Shown here one piece after another: positions 7,209 to 13,390 of a stretch of 23,369 nucleotides of DNA (position 1 is the stretch's first letter; each line of letters opens with the position of its first letter). Under the pieces are notes generated by a model. The model was given only the letters and a program-made list of their open reading frames with translations. It had not been told where the DNA came from and did not search any database. The stretch is taken from NCBI GenBank assembly GCA_046462475.1, contig JBKGVB010000024.1, positions 1-23,369 on the forward strand, given 5' to 3'. This DNA comes from JASLCR01 sp046462475 (GTDB taxonomy: Bacteria; Patescibacteriota; Saccharimonadia; Saccharimonadales; Saccharimonadaceae). The translations under genes were made by a program, and so were the position numbers.

Positions 7209-8120
7209 CTACTTCAATCTTTTGAGGAGTTTGTATACAAGATAGGGAAGGTGACGAATTGGAAGCTCATGCGTTTCCGGATAGGTTACTTCGTAGCCAC
7301 CAAATGATTTTTTAAATGCCGTGAAGCCAGCCCAGCGGTGATTTGGATCGTCTGTCGGTGCGATACCGTAAAAATCAAACAGCTTCTTGCCGCTTTTCTT
7401 GGCGTCGAAGATTATTTCACCGAGAAGGGCTGTGGCGGCGTTGAGGTTGCGATGCTCAAAGCTACTGGCGGCGTGGGCATAATAATTGGTTGTTTCATCC
7501 TCATAGACGAGGGCGGCAGCAATCGTATCATTCTCAAAGGTTATGAAATGAAGACTGGCCGCGCCAATAGGAATGAGAGAAGCGGTCTGCACCTCAAAGT
7601 AGCTGTCTGGATGAACGGAAATCTTATTATGGGACGCGGTGCCGTGAAGGAGGGAAGTGAGACGCGTAATATCATCTGGATTAGTACTTCTCTCGTAGAC
7701 AAGACCTTTCTTGCGGTAATTTCGATAAATATTGCGGTTATTTTGTTTCATGTTGGCCAAAATAACATCTTCAGGGTCAGTGAGGCTTAGGCGCCAAGTA
7801 TGAGAGGGCTGCGAGTAATGAACTGGTTTCAATCCAAGGGTGGAAAGTTCTTGGTCTGAGAATGATGCGCCTGTGGGTTGCAGTCGTAAAAATGTCACCG
7901 AATTCTCGTTGGCAAGTTGCCGCAAGGCAGCGAGAGCTTGTACAAGTGCTTCTGGACTGGCGGCGACTGGCCCATAGGGGCAGTAGAGTCGTTTGAAACC
8001 ACTGGATTCTTCGAGTATGGCAAGAAACTGCCAGCCATCACCTTCTTTACGAAATGTCCTTTTTCCTTCTGCTTCCTGGAATGTTTGCCAGGCCTTTGAC
8101 TGAAGAAAGTGAATGTTCAT
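7209..8120 (-). CDS. FemX/FemAB-like peptidoglycan bridge aminoacyltransferase (303 aa)
   Basis: Proteins of this GNAT-like family transfer amino acids from aminoacyl-tRNA to the stem peptide of lipid II or peptidoglycan. The evidence is the overall family pattern: an N-terminal FLQSKAWQTFQEAEG stretch, the first lobe ending near residue 105, a basic MKQNNRNIYRNYRKKG stretch, and the second lobe with ALVYEDETTNYYAHAASS, then DFYGIAP and FTAFKKSFGG near 246-275, typical of FemX/FmhB-type proteins. It lacks the long coiled-coil arm of FemA. It starts 4 nt after the tsaD stop, so the two share a transcript. Which amino acid it adds cannot be read from the sequence. Confidence 0.85.
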   Translation of the reverse strand: MNIHFLQSKAWQTFQEAEGKRTFRKEGDGWQFLAILEESSGFKRLYCPYGPVAASPEALVQALAALRQLANENSVTFLRLQPTGASFSDQELSTLGLKPVHYSQPSHTWRLSLTDPEDVILANMKQNNRNIYRNYRKKGLVYERSTNPDDITRLTSLLHGTASHNKISVHPDSYFEVQTASLIPIGAASLHFITFENDTIAAALVYEDETTNYYAHAASSFEHRNLNAATALLGEIIFDAKKSGKKLFDFYGIAPTDDPNHRWAGFTAFKKSFGGYEVTYPETHELPIRHLPYLVYKLLKRLK

Positions 8121-8124
8121 GATG

Positions 8125-9210
8125 TTATTTTACCTGTTTCCAAGCAGTCTGAGTCATAGAAAGGCTGGGAACAACTTTCAGGGAGCGAGGGTCGGTTGGG
8201 GTATTGCCCTGGGCGAAATAGTAGCCGAGCGTGGCGATCATAGCACCGTTGTCGGTACAGAGTTGCATAGGCGCATACTCGATAGGAATTGGGAGGCGAT
8301 CCGCAAGTTGTCGACGAAGCTCTTGATTGGCAGCAACGCCACCAGCGATAACCACTGAAGCAGGGGAATAGTGATCGAATGCTTGTTTGGTTTTATCGAC
8401 AAGTGTCTCAACGGCAGTTCGCTGGAAGCTAGCGGCAAAATCATGCTTCTGTTTATCGCTCAGGAGCGCTGAGAGCTCGTGGGAAGGGAAAGTGAAGTCT
8501 TTGCCCACTTCGCGCTGTGCAGCCCTCAGAACGGCTGTTTTAAGGCCGGAGAAGCTAAAATCGTATGAGTCTTGTAGGCGAGCTTTCGGCAATTGATATT
8601 TTTTAGAGTCCCCCACTTCGGCAGCCTGTGCAATAGACGGTCCACCTGGATAGGGAAGACCAAGGATCTTGGCTACTTTATCAAAGGCTTCACCTACGGC
8701 ATCGTCACGAGTCTGACCAAGTAGCTCATAGTCACCATGGTCATGGAAGAGAACGAGTTGACTATGGCCACCGGAAACGATAAGGGCGAGCATAGGGAAG
8801 GTAGGTTGTTTTGACGGAAGTTGCAAAAGTGGCTCCGTCTGGTCGGTAATGAAGTTAGCATACACATGTGCTTCTACATGATGAATAGGGTAGAGGGGTT
8901 TGTCGTGTAGGAGAGCAAGCGTGCGTGCAGCAAGGCTGCCGACGAGCAGCGAACCGATAAGACCTGGCGCATAGGTGACAGCAATCGCATCGATATCATC
9001 CCATGTGGAGTCTGCGTCTGATAGTGCCTTCTCGATGACGGGGTTAATAACTTCGAGGTGGCTGCGCGCGGCAACTTCAGGAATTACTCCGCCATATTCT
9101 TTGTGAATATCAATTTGCGAGACGATGACATTGCTAAGTAGACGGTGTCCGTCCTCGACGACAGACGCCGCAGTTTCATCGCAGCTGCTCTCAATTCCCA
9201 AAATTTTCAT
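8125..9210 (-). CDS. tsaD: tRNA N6-adenosine threonylcarbamoyltransferase TsaD
   Basis: TsaD transfers the threonylcarbamoyl group to A37 of ANN-decoding tRNAs, acting with TsaB, TsaE and TsaC/Sua5. The ASKHA fold signatures are clear: LGIESSCDETAAS at 4-16, KEYGGVIPEVAARSH at 37-51, the metal-binding HHVEAH with H111 and H115, LIVSGGHSQL, DDAVGEAFDK, PYPGGP, SFSGLKTA and the C-terminal GGVAANQELR and CTDNGAMIA. The 361-aa length is slightly long. A TATAAT box lies 11 bp before the ATG, so the leader is only about 4 nt. It is the first gene of an operon with the FemX-like gene. Confidence 0.97.
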   Translation of the reverse strand: MKILGIESSCDETAASVVEDGHRLLSNVIVSQIDIHKEYGGVIPEVAARSHLEVINPVIEKALSDADSTWDDIDAIAVTYAPGLIGSLLVGSLAARTLALLHDKPLYPIHHVEAHVYANFITDQTEPLLQLPSKQPTFPMLALIVSGGHSQLVLFHDHGDYELLGQTRDDAVGEAFDKVAKILGLPYPGGPSIAQAAEVGDSKKYQLPKARLQDSYDFSFSGLKTAVLRAAQREVGKDFTFPSHELSALLSDKQKHDFAASFQRTAVETLVDKTKQAFDHYSPASVVIAGGVAANQELRRQLADRLPIPIEYAPMQLCTDNGAMIATLGYYFAQGNTPTDPRSLKVVPSLSMTQTAWKQVK

Positions 9211-9221
9211 TTCTCTCGTCC

Positions 9222-9227
9222 ATTATA
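9222..9227 (-). promoter_or_regulatory. -10 box (TATAAT) of tsaD
   Basis: Minus-strand TATAAT, with 11 nt between its 3' end and the tsaD ATG. The expected leader is about 4-5 nt, so nearly leaderless. The -35 region is weak. Confidence 0.65.
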
Positions 9228-9304
9228 CAGTGTGTGATAAGGCTCATTCTCGAAAGAAGATAAGCTTGCTTATTTTCTTCACTCGAATGTTTTTATCATA
9301 GCAG

Positions 9305-9313
9305 TGGTAAACT
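9305..9313 (+). promoter_or_regulatory. Extended -10 promoter of the MurE-like gene (leaderless)
   Basis: TGG-TAAACT (extended -10) ends 7 nt before the ATG at 9321, so the transcript should begin at or just before the start codon. It is divergent from the tsaD promoter in a 110-bp intergenic region. Confidence 0.55.
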
Positions 9314-9320
9314 AGAGAGT

Positions 9321-10643
9321 ATGAAAGATAAGTTGGTTCGGGGTGTTCGAAAATCGTTGCCAGCAGGGAGCGTACGTCAATTGGAGGAGCTTTACCGGAA
9401 GAGCCGAGTGCGCGTTGTGAGTGCTCGTTATGGCAATCCGGCACGTAATTTGCGCGTGATTGGTGTAACGGGAACGAACGGCAAGACGACGACAGTCAAT
9501 TTCCTTAATGAAATATTGAAAGAGGCAGGATACAAGACGGCAATGTTCTCGACGGCCGTAATTGAGATTAACGGTAAGTCGAAGCGCAATGACCTGAACG
9601 CAACAGTGGCCACCGTTAGTCTGATGCAGCGTTTCTTTGCGAAAGCAAAAAAGGCAAAGGTAGATTTTGTCGTGATGGAATTTCCGTCGCATGCTTTGCA
9701 CCAGCACAAACTCGATACCGTACCTGTCGAAGTAGCGATTATGACCAATCTAACCCAGGATCACCTTGATTATCACGGCACGATGGAAGAATATGCGGCA
9801 GCGAAAGCGAAGCTTTTTGAAAAGCATCCGAAGCTGATTGTGCTGAATCGTGACGATGAATGGTTTGATTATTTCAATAAATTTGAAGCATTGAGCCAGA
9901 AGATTACCTATGGAGAGCATCCTGACGCCGAAGCGCATATCGATAGCGTAAAGCTGTATCGCAAAGGTACGGAAGCGAATGTGACGATTGACCATCAAAC
10001 GAAGCTCGAACTTGCGACCAATCTTCCAGGAAAGTTCAACGCCTACAATATGGTTGCGGCTGCATCAGCAGCATATCTTTTGGGGCTAAAACTGGATGAC
10101 ATCATGGAAGGCGTAGCAAACCTCGAAGGAGTATTGGGGCGTTTTGAGCGTGTTGAGACAGGGAAAGACTTTGACGTTGTTGTTGATTACGCACATACTC
10201 CTGATGCACTGGAGAAGCTGCTCACAACTGCCAGGGATATTGCGAAAAATAGAGTAATACTCGTATTTGGTGCCACAGGAGACCGTGATAAAGAAAAACG
10301 CCCTATTATGGGCGACGTTGCGGCACGTCTGGCTGATCGAATTATCTTGACGGACGAAGAGAGCTATAATGAAGATCCGGTAGCAATTCGCAATATGATC
10401 TACGACGGTATCGAAAAGGGAAAGGGAACTGCAAAGACAACTGAGATTCCCGACCGTCGTGAGGCAATTCAAAAAGGCCTTGAGGTAGCAAAAAAAGGAG
10501 ACATCGTCCTTATTACAGGTATGGGGCACGAGATGTTCCGGATTATTAATGGCAAACGCGAGCCGTGGAATGACACTGAAGTGGTGAAAGAATTAACCTC
10601 AAATGAAAATACCCCACAAAAAGGGGATAAAACTGGTCTGTGA
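9321..10643 (+). CDS. murE: MurE-like Mur ligase without the usual N-terminal domain (440 aa)
   Basis: This ATP-dependent ligase adds the third amino acid to UDP-MurNAc-dipeptide. The ATP-binding loop GVTGTNGKTT is at 48-57, followed by TNLTQDHLDYHGTMEEYA (142-159) with the presumed carbamylated Lys at 162, GRFE (273-276), DYAHTP (289-294), FGATGDRDKEKRP (316-328) and a C-terminal GHE. Typical MurE has about 100 residues before the P-loop for UDP-substrate binding, and here there are only 47. The region that carries DNPR in diaminopimelate-specific MurE reads EESYNEDP (346-353), so the amino acid specificity is unclear. It may be a lineage-specific Mur ligase subtype. The transcript appears leaderless. 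Confidence 0.88.
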   Translation: MKDKLVRGVRKSLPAGSVRQLEELYRKSRVRVVSARYGNPARNLRVIGVTGTNGKTTTVNFLNEILKEAGYKTAMFSTAVIEINGKSKRNDLNATVATVSLMQRFFAKAKKAKVDFVVMEFPSHALHQHKLDTVPVEVAIMTNLTQDHLDYHGTMEEYAAAKAKLFEKHPKLIVLNRDDEWFDYFNKFEALSQKITYGEHPDAEAHIDSVKLYRKGTEANVTIDHQTKLELATNLPGKFNAYNMVAAASAAYLLGLKLDDIMEGVANLEGVLGRFERVETGKDFDVVVDYAHTPDALEKLLTTARDIAKNRVILVFGATGDRDKEKRPIMGDVAARLADRIILTDEESYNEDPVAIRNMIYDGIEKGKGTAKTTEIPDRREAIQKGLEVAKKGDIVLITGMGHEMFRIINGKREPWNDTEVVKELTSNENTPQKGDKTGL

Positions 10644-10678
10644 CGGCTCGACCAAGCCCGCAGAGGATATAGGGTATA

Positions 10679-10706
10679 TTGACTTTTCTAGGATTATATG
10701 TATAAT
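10679..10706 (+). promoter_or_regulatory. Promoter of the PRTase-like gene
   Basis: TTGACT (10679-10684), 16 bp, TATAAT (10701-10706). The predicted leader is about 24 nt, almost entirely A-rich and without a Shine-Dalgarno sequence. Confidence 0.7.
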
Positions 10707-10736
10707 AAACATTAAGTAAAACAAGCAAAAACAAAA

Positions 10737-11783
10737 ATGAGCGAACGAACTCCATCACAAACACAAGAAGATTATGGTTTTATTGGCGAGCAAGTCTACT
10801 ATCCAGTAAGACTTGGTCTTGACGGTATCCCGACACAGACAGAGGAAAAGTATCGCCCGCTTGCTGAGGTGGAGTTTAGGATGGTTCGAGATACGATCTT
10901 ACTTATCCGAGCGCTTGACGGCAGTGATGATGACCCGTCAGGCAAAAGATATCTGCATGATGACCGAAAGTTTGAAGGGGCATGTGATGCCGCAATCTAT
11001 TTAGATAAGTCTGCACGGCCTGTGCGCGCACTGGTGTCTGAGTTTTGGGAGGACATATCTATCGAGAAGCTTCCTGACGCTTCGTTTTTGAATATTGATA
11101 AGATCGACTATATGCTCGAAATGGGATATTCCATGCGCGAGGTGCGCGAGCGACATATTCCTGTCGGTGAAGCAAAGATAGAGATGATACCACTGAGAGA
11201 CCGTATGCTTCGTACAGCAGAGATTCGTTCGCTATACCTATCGGATCGTACGCAACTTACTGACGCCGAAACCCTTATCGAAGCCGTCCGCGACGGTAAA
11301 CTGCCCCTGGATGCCCTTGATCAGCTGTGGGAACAAGAGACGATGCTTGATGGTAAGCATGTTGCCATTGTAGATGAAGTGCGCTCAAGTGGTGCAACAC
11401 TTTCGATTGCTGAACAGCTACTGCAAGAATCATTTCCTCAGGCGAAATTTGAGCCATTGTTTTGGTCGACTCCTGCAACGTATGCGTACACAGTCGAGCG
11501 GGATGGTGAGCAGATTGAAAAATTGGCTGACACCGAAAAACCTCTGTGGTATGACGGTATGACCTCGTCAGGGCGCGGTGGCATAGGCGGTAAAAATCCA
11601 GAGTACTCACGCAGATCATCCCATATTGCCCAGCGAATTGGAAAGCACGTGCTCGGAATACCATACAAAATAGAAAATGACGAACGGGCTGATACGAGTG
11701 GGTACGCTCTGCGAAAAGATATCAAGCTGCTCGCAAAAAAGTGGCGCGCTGGTAAAGTAAAGCTCCCTATTCAGCGTAGATAA
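10737..11783 (+). CDS. Phosphoribosyltransferase-like protein with long N-terminal extension (348 aa)
   Basis: Residues 207-221 (KHVAIVDEVRSSGAT) match the PRPP-binding loop of type I phosphoribosyltransferases: hydrophobic strand, acidic pair in the DE position, then SSGAT. About 200 residues precede it, including YLDKSARPVRALVSEFW at 89-105, and about 125 follow. It is therefore much longer than the usual 170-200 aa base-salvage enzymes and probably has extra domains. The substrate is unknown. No membrane segment is seen. The ATG at 10737 follows a TTGACT/TATAAT promoter by 30 nt. The gene runs tail-to-tail with the next minus-strand gene and the coding ends overlap by 17 nt. Confidence 0.8.
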   Translation: MSERTPSQTQEDYGFIGEQVYYPVRLGLDGIPTQTEEKYRPLAEVEFRMVRDTILLIRALDGSDDDPSGKRYLHDDRKFEGACDAAIYLDKSARPVRALVSEFWEDISIEKLPDASFLNIDKIDYMLEMGYSMREVRERHIPVGEAKIEMIPLRDRMLRTAEIRSLYLSDRTQLTDAETLIEAVRDGKLPLDALDQLWEQETMLDGKHVAIVDEVRSSGATLSIAEQLLQESFPQAKFEPLFWSTPATYAYTVERDGEQIEKLADTEKPLWYDGMTSSGRGGIGGKNPEYSRRSSHIAQRIGKHVLGIPYKIENDERADTSGYALRKDIKLLAKKWRAGKVKLPIQRR

Positions 11784-12015
11784 ATGTCACAGAAGCGTCA
11801 CCGTGTTTACGGCTGACTTTCAAGATTACTCCTGCACCTGAAAGTGCAGCTCGGCCACCGAAGCGTGCCGCGTTCTCGCTTCTACTCTGCTCTTTTATGG
11901 TGAGCCAGTCGAATAAAGCTTGCCCGTCTTTATTTTCAAGTTGCACGAAACCTTCTCCAGTTTGCTGAAGCTCTTCGGGAAGCGAATCGATGGGGAATTC
12001 CTCAAGACGTGCCAT
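11767..12015 (-). CDS. Small orphan soluble protein (82 aa)
   Basis: I do not recognise the family. The N-terminal half is acidic and helical (LEEFPIDSLPEELQQ), and the C-terminal half is a basic, beta-rich segment ending in SVTFIYAE. There is no membrane helix. The support for a real gene is a very strong promoter (TTGACA-18 bp-extended -10 TATAAT) whose -10 ends 9 nt before the ATG, giving a leader of only 2-3 nt. Its last 17 nt overlap the end of the convergent PRTase-like gene. Confidence 0.7.
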   Translation of the reverse strand: MARLEEFPIDSLPEELQQTGEGFVQLENKDGQALFDWLTIKEQSRSENAARFGGRAALSGAGVILKVSRKHGDASVTFIYAE

Positions 12016-12024
12016 AACCTGTCT

Positions 12025-12054
12025 ATTATAGCATAATAATTATGCTTTTGTCAA
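12025..12054 (-). promoter_or_regulatory. Near-consensus promoter of the 82-aa orphan
   Basis: Minus strand: TTGACA (12049-12054), 18 bp, TATAAT (12025-12030) with an upstream TGC giving an extended -10. The 12031-12045 interval is the palindrome GCATAATAATTATGC. Confidence 0.75.
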
Positions 12055-12080
12055 ATAAAAAAATTATTTCTACAATTGAA

Positions 12081-12123
12081 CAACCCCGGTCGGGATCTCG
12101 GTTGAGATCCCTCCCGGGGGTTG
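12081..12123 (-). terminator. Long GC-rich hairpin after the GC-rich orphan operon
   Basis: CAACCCC (12081-12087) pairs with GGGGTTG (12117-12123), and inside it GGGATCTC (12092-12099) pairs with GAGATCCC (12104-12111) around a GGTT loop. It begins 4 nt after the stop of the minus-strand gene. The U-tract on the minus strand is poor, so it may be a stabilising 3' structure rather than a textbook terminator. Confidence 0.65.
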
Positions 12124-12126
12124 TGT

Positions 12127-12402
12127 TCAGCTTTCGTCGAAGTGACGGTGCCAGGCCTGTTCGGCCTCGCCGTCACTGCCGATGCATGAGCCGTTGTGGC
12201 CGCGCGCCCAGCGGTCATGGAAGGGGTCGATGAATTGCTCCATCGCTTCGATCGCCTGGCTGGCGCTGCCCGTGACAGGCGGGAGCTTGAACCACTCCTG
12301 TCCGCCCAGCTGTACCAGGATCTCCCACGTGTGCTGACGGGTGGTCTGGGGCGGGGTGTTAACCTGCGCGACCACGCTGTCGGCCATGTCTGCAAGGTTC
12401 AT
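12127..12402 (-). CDS. GC-rich orphan protein, second gene of a two-gene operon (91 aa)
   Basis: I do not recognise the family. It is soluble, Trp- and His-containing, with a predicted helix at about 48-62 (SQAIEAMEQFIDPF) and no membrane segment. Its ATG overlaps the TGA of the upstream gene (ATGA), so it is translationally coupled. G+C is far above its surroundings: the line 12241-12300 is 67%. A longer-looking minus-strand frame at 12051-12395 is a shadow, as it ends beyond the hairpin and has no start signal. Confidence 0.7.
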   Translation of the reverse strand: MNLADMADSVVAQVNTPPQTTRQHTWEILVQLGGQEWFKLPPVTGSASQAIEAMEQFIDPFHDRWARGHNGSCIGSDGEAEQAWHRHFDES

Positions 12403-12776
12403 GCTACTCCTTTTCCGGTCGTAAGTGACCGTTTCCAGATGGTGAGCATACCGGCTGGCATGCCCTTTGACGTAGCCTCCTTGTTGAGAAAGCCAGTAAC
12501 GGTGACAATGTCACCCGTCGTTTGACCGTCTTCGTCAAGGAGAATACCTGTGGCACCCTCGATACGGAATACCGTGTCACTATCCTGGATGAGTTCGTCT
12601 GGCAATGGCGCCACACGCACCAGCAATCCAGTAAAGTCACGGATGACCGTGAGGTCGAGGAAGGGGGTGTTGCCGCGGAGGAACTCGTCGATTGTGTCGT
12701 TGAGTCCACCTTCAGGTGCGATTACGCTGTAGCGCTGACTTCGCGCCCCCCGAGGGAGGCGGCTGGCAAACTGCAT
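12399..12776 (-). CDS. GC-rich orphan protein, first gene of a two-gene operon (125 aa)
   Basis: I do not recognise the family. It appears soluble and beta-rich, with alternating hydrophobic residues in LLVRVAPLP, VFRIEGATGILL and DIVTVTGFL. The open frame extends 36 codons upstream, but the ATG at 12776 is the start: GGAAGGAGG lies 7 nt before it and the -10 box of the promoter is further upstream. In the mRNA the GGAGG can pair with a CCTCC five nucleotides before it, which would hide the ribosome site. It overlaps the next gene by 4 nt. G+C is high like its partner. It is divergent from the CIRCE-controlled groES. Confidence 0.75.
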   Translation of the reverse strand: MQFASRLPRGARSQRYSVIAPEGGLNDTIDEFLRGNTPFLDLTVIRDFTGLLVRVAPLPDELIQDSDTVFRIEGATGILLDEDGQTTGDIVTVTGFLNKEATSKGMPAGMLTIWKRSLTTGKGVA

Positions 12777-12783
12777 TGTTGTG

Positions 12784-12798
12784 CCTCCTTCCGGGAGG
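12784..12798 (-). promoter_or_regulatory. Hairpin that sequesters a Shine-Dalgarno site
   Basis: In the minus-strand mRNA CCTCC (12798-12794), a CGGAA loop and GGAGG (12788-12784) form a 5-bp GC-rich hairpin. The GGAGG is the ribosome binding site of the gene starting at 12776. This would lower translation unless melted, for example by heat. Confidence 0.5.
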
Positions 12799-12831
12799 TT
12801 TTGGTGCATGTTCGAGCTGAACACTCTATTA

Positions 12832-12860
12832 ATAATACCACTTTTAATGACTTCGGTCAA
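12832..12860 (-). promoter_or_regulatory. Promoter of the GC-rich orphan operon
   Basis: Minus strand: TTGACC (12855-12860), 17 bp, TATTAT (12832-12837). The predicted leader is about 48 nt. The promoter points away from groES, and its upstream edge is 17 bp from the CIRCE operator. Confidence 0.75.
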
Positions 12861-12877
12861 AGGGGTGGATAGGGAAA

Positions 12878-12904
12878 TTAGCACTCGAACTTGACGAGTG
12901 CTAA
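12878..12904. promoter_or_regulatory. CIRCE operator (HrcA binding site)
   Basis: This is an exact match to the family consensus TTAGCACTC-N9-GAGTGCTAA: left arm 12878-12886, right arm 12896-12904, 9-nt spacer. It overlaps the -35 box of the groES promoter, the classical position for HrcA repression that is lifted by heat shock. Confidence 0.97.
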
Positions 12905-12920
12905 TTTAGTTCGCTACAAT
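12891..12920 (+). promoter_or_regulatory. groES operon promoter
   Basis: TTGACG (12891-12896, inside CIRCE), 18 bp, TACAAT (12915-12920). The predicted start near 12927 gives a leader of about 30 nt that contains the GGAGGG ribosome site. Confidence 0.85.
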
Positions 12921-12956
12921 AAATTCATTAAGAATCAACATAAAACGGAGGGAAAT

Positions 12957-13223
12957 ATGAGTTCACCAATCAAACCTCTGGGTGACCGCGTCGTTGCGGT
13001 ACGCGAAGAAGCCCAGTCGAAAACCGCAAGCGGACTTTTTTTACCAGATGATGCAAAAGAAAAGCCAGTGCTTGCAAAAATTGTTGCGACCGGCAGCGAT
13101 GTAAAAAGCGTAAAAAACGGCGAGAAGATCCTTTATAAAGAGTATTCGACCACTGAAGTGACGATTGATGGCGTTGAATACCTGATCGTAAAGGAAGAAG
13201 ATATTTTAGGAACGGTAGCGTAA
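12957..13223 (+). CDS. groES: Co-chaperonin GroES
   Basis: This is the 10-kDa lid of the GroEL folding chamber. The family pattern is clear: IKPLGDRVVAVREEAQSKTASGLFLPDDAKEKP at the N-terminus including the mobile loop, then AKIVATGS, NGEKILYKEYSTTEV and EYLIVKEEDILGTV at the C-terminus. The 88-aa length is normal. The ATG at 12957 is preceded by GGAGGG. CIRCE overlaps the promoter, so HrcA repression is expected. Its TAA overlaps the ATG of the next small gene (TAATG). Confidence 0.97.
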   Translation: MSSPIKPLGDRVVAVREEAQSKTASGLFLPDDAKEKPVLAKIVATGSDVKSVKNGEKILYKEYSTTEVTIDGVEYLIVKEEDILGTVA

Positions 13224-13390
13224 TGGCTGACACAGCAGTAAGCATGGCGATGCTTATTCTCGGCCTACTTATCGTGATCATCTTGCTCCGTGTATTGATG
13301 CTTGTACATAAGCAGACGAAGCGTATGGAAGAGTTGAAGCAAGAGCTAAAAATGAGTGAAGCTGCAAGAGAAGAAGGAGGTAAGAGGTAA
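13223..13390 (+). CDS. 55-aa membrane protein between groES and groEL
   Basis: I do not recognise the family. The product begins MADTAVSMAM, has one transmembrane helix at about residues 8-28 (MAMLILGLLIVIILLRVLML) and then a highly charged helical tail (HKQTKRMEELKQELKMSEAAREEGGKR), a small single-pass protein with a probable cytoplasmic coiled-coil tail. Its ATG overlaps the groES stop in TAATG, and its own stop overlaps the groEL ATG in TAATG, so it is coupled at both ends. The groEL ribosome site GGAGGT lies inside its last codons. No Shine-Dalgarno of its own is evident, so it likely relies on reinitiation. It is too short for many gene callers. Confidence 0.8.
   Translation: MADTAVSMAMLILGLLIVIILLRVLMLVHKQTKRMEELKQELKMSEAAREEGGKR

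Noticed and set aside
10086..10529. 147-codon open frame on the minus strand inside the MurE-like gene
   Set aside because: It is antisense to conserved Mur ligase motifs. Cys/Phe-rich composition is typical of a shadow frame.
12522..12872. 116-codon plus-strand frame opposite the GC-rich orphan operon
   Set aside because: It has no promoter or ribosome site, while the minus strand has a near-consensus promoter, a GGAAGGAGG site and a coupled second gene.
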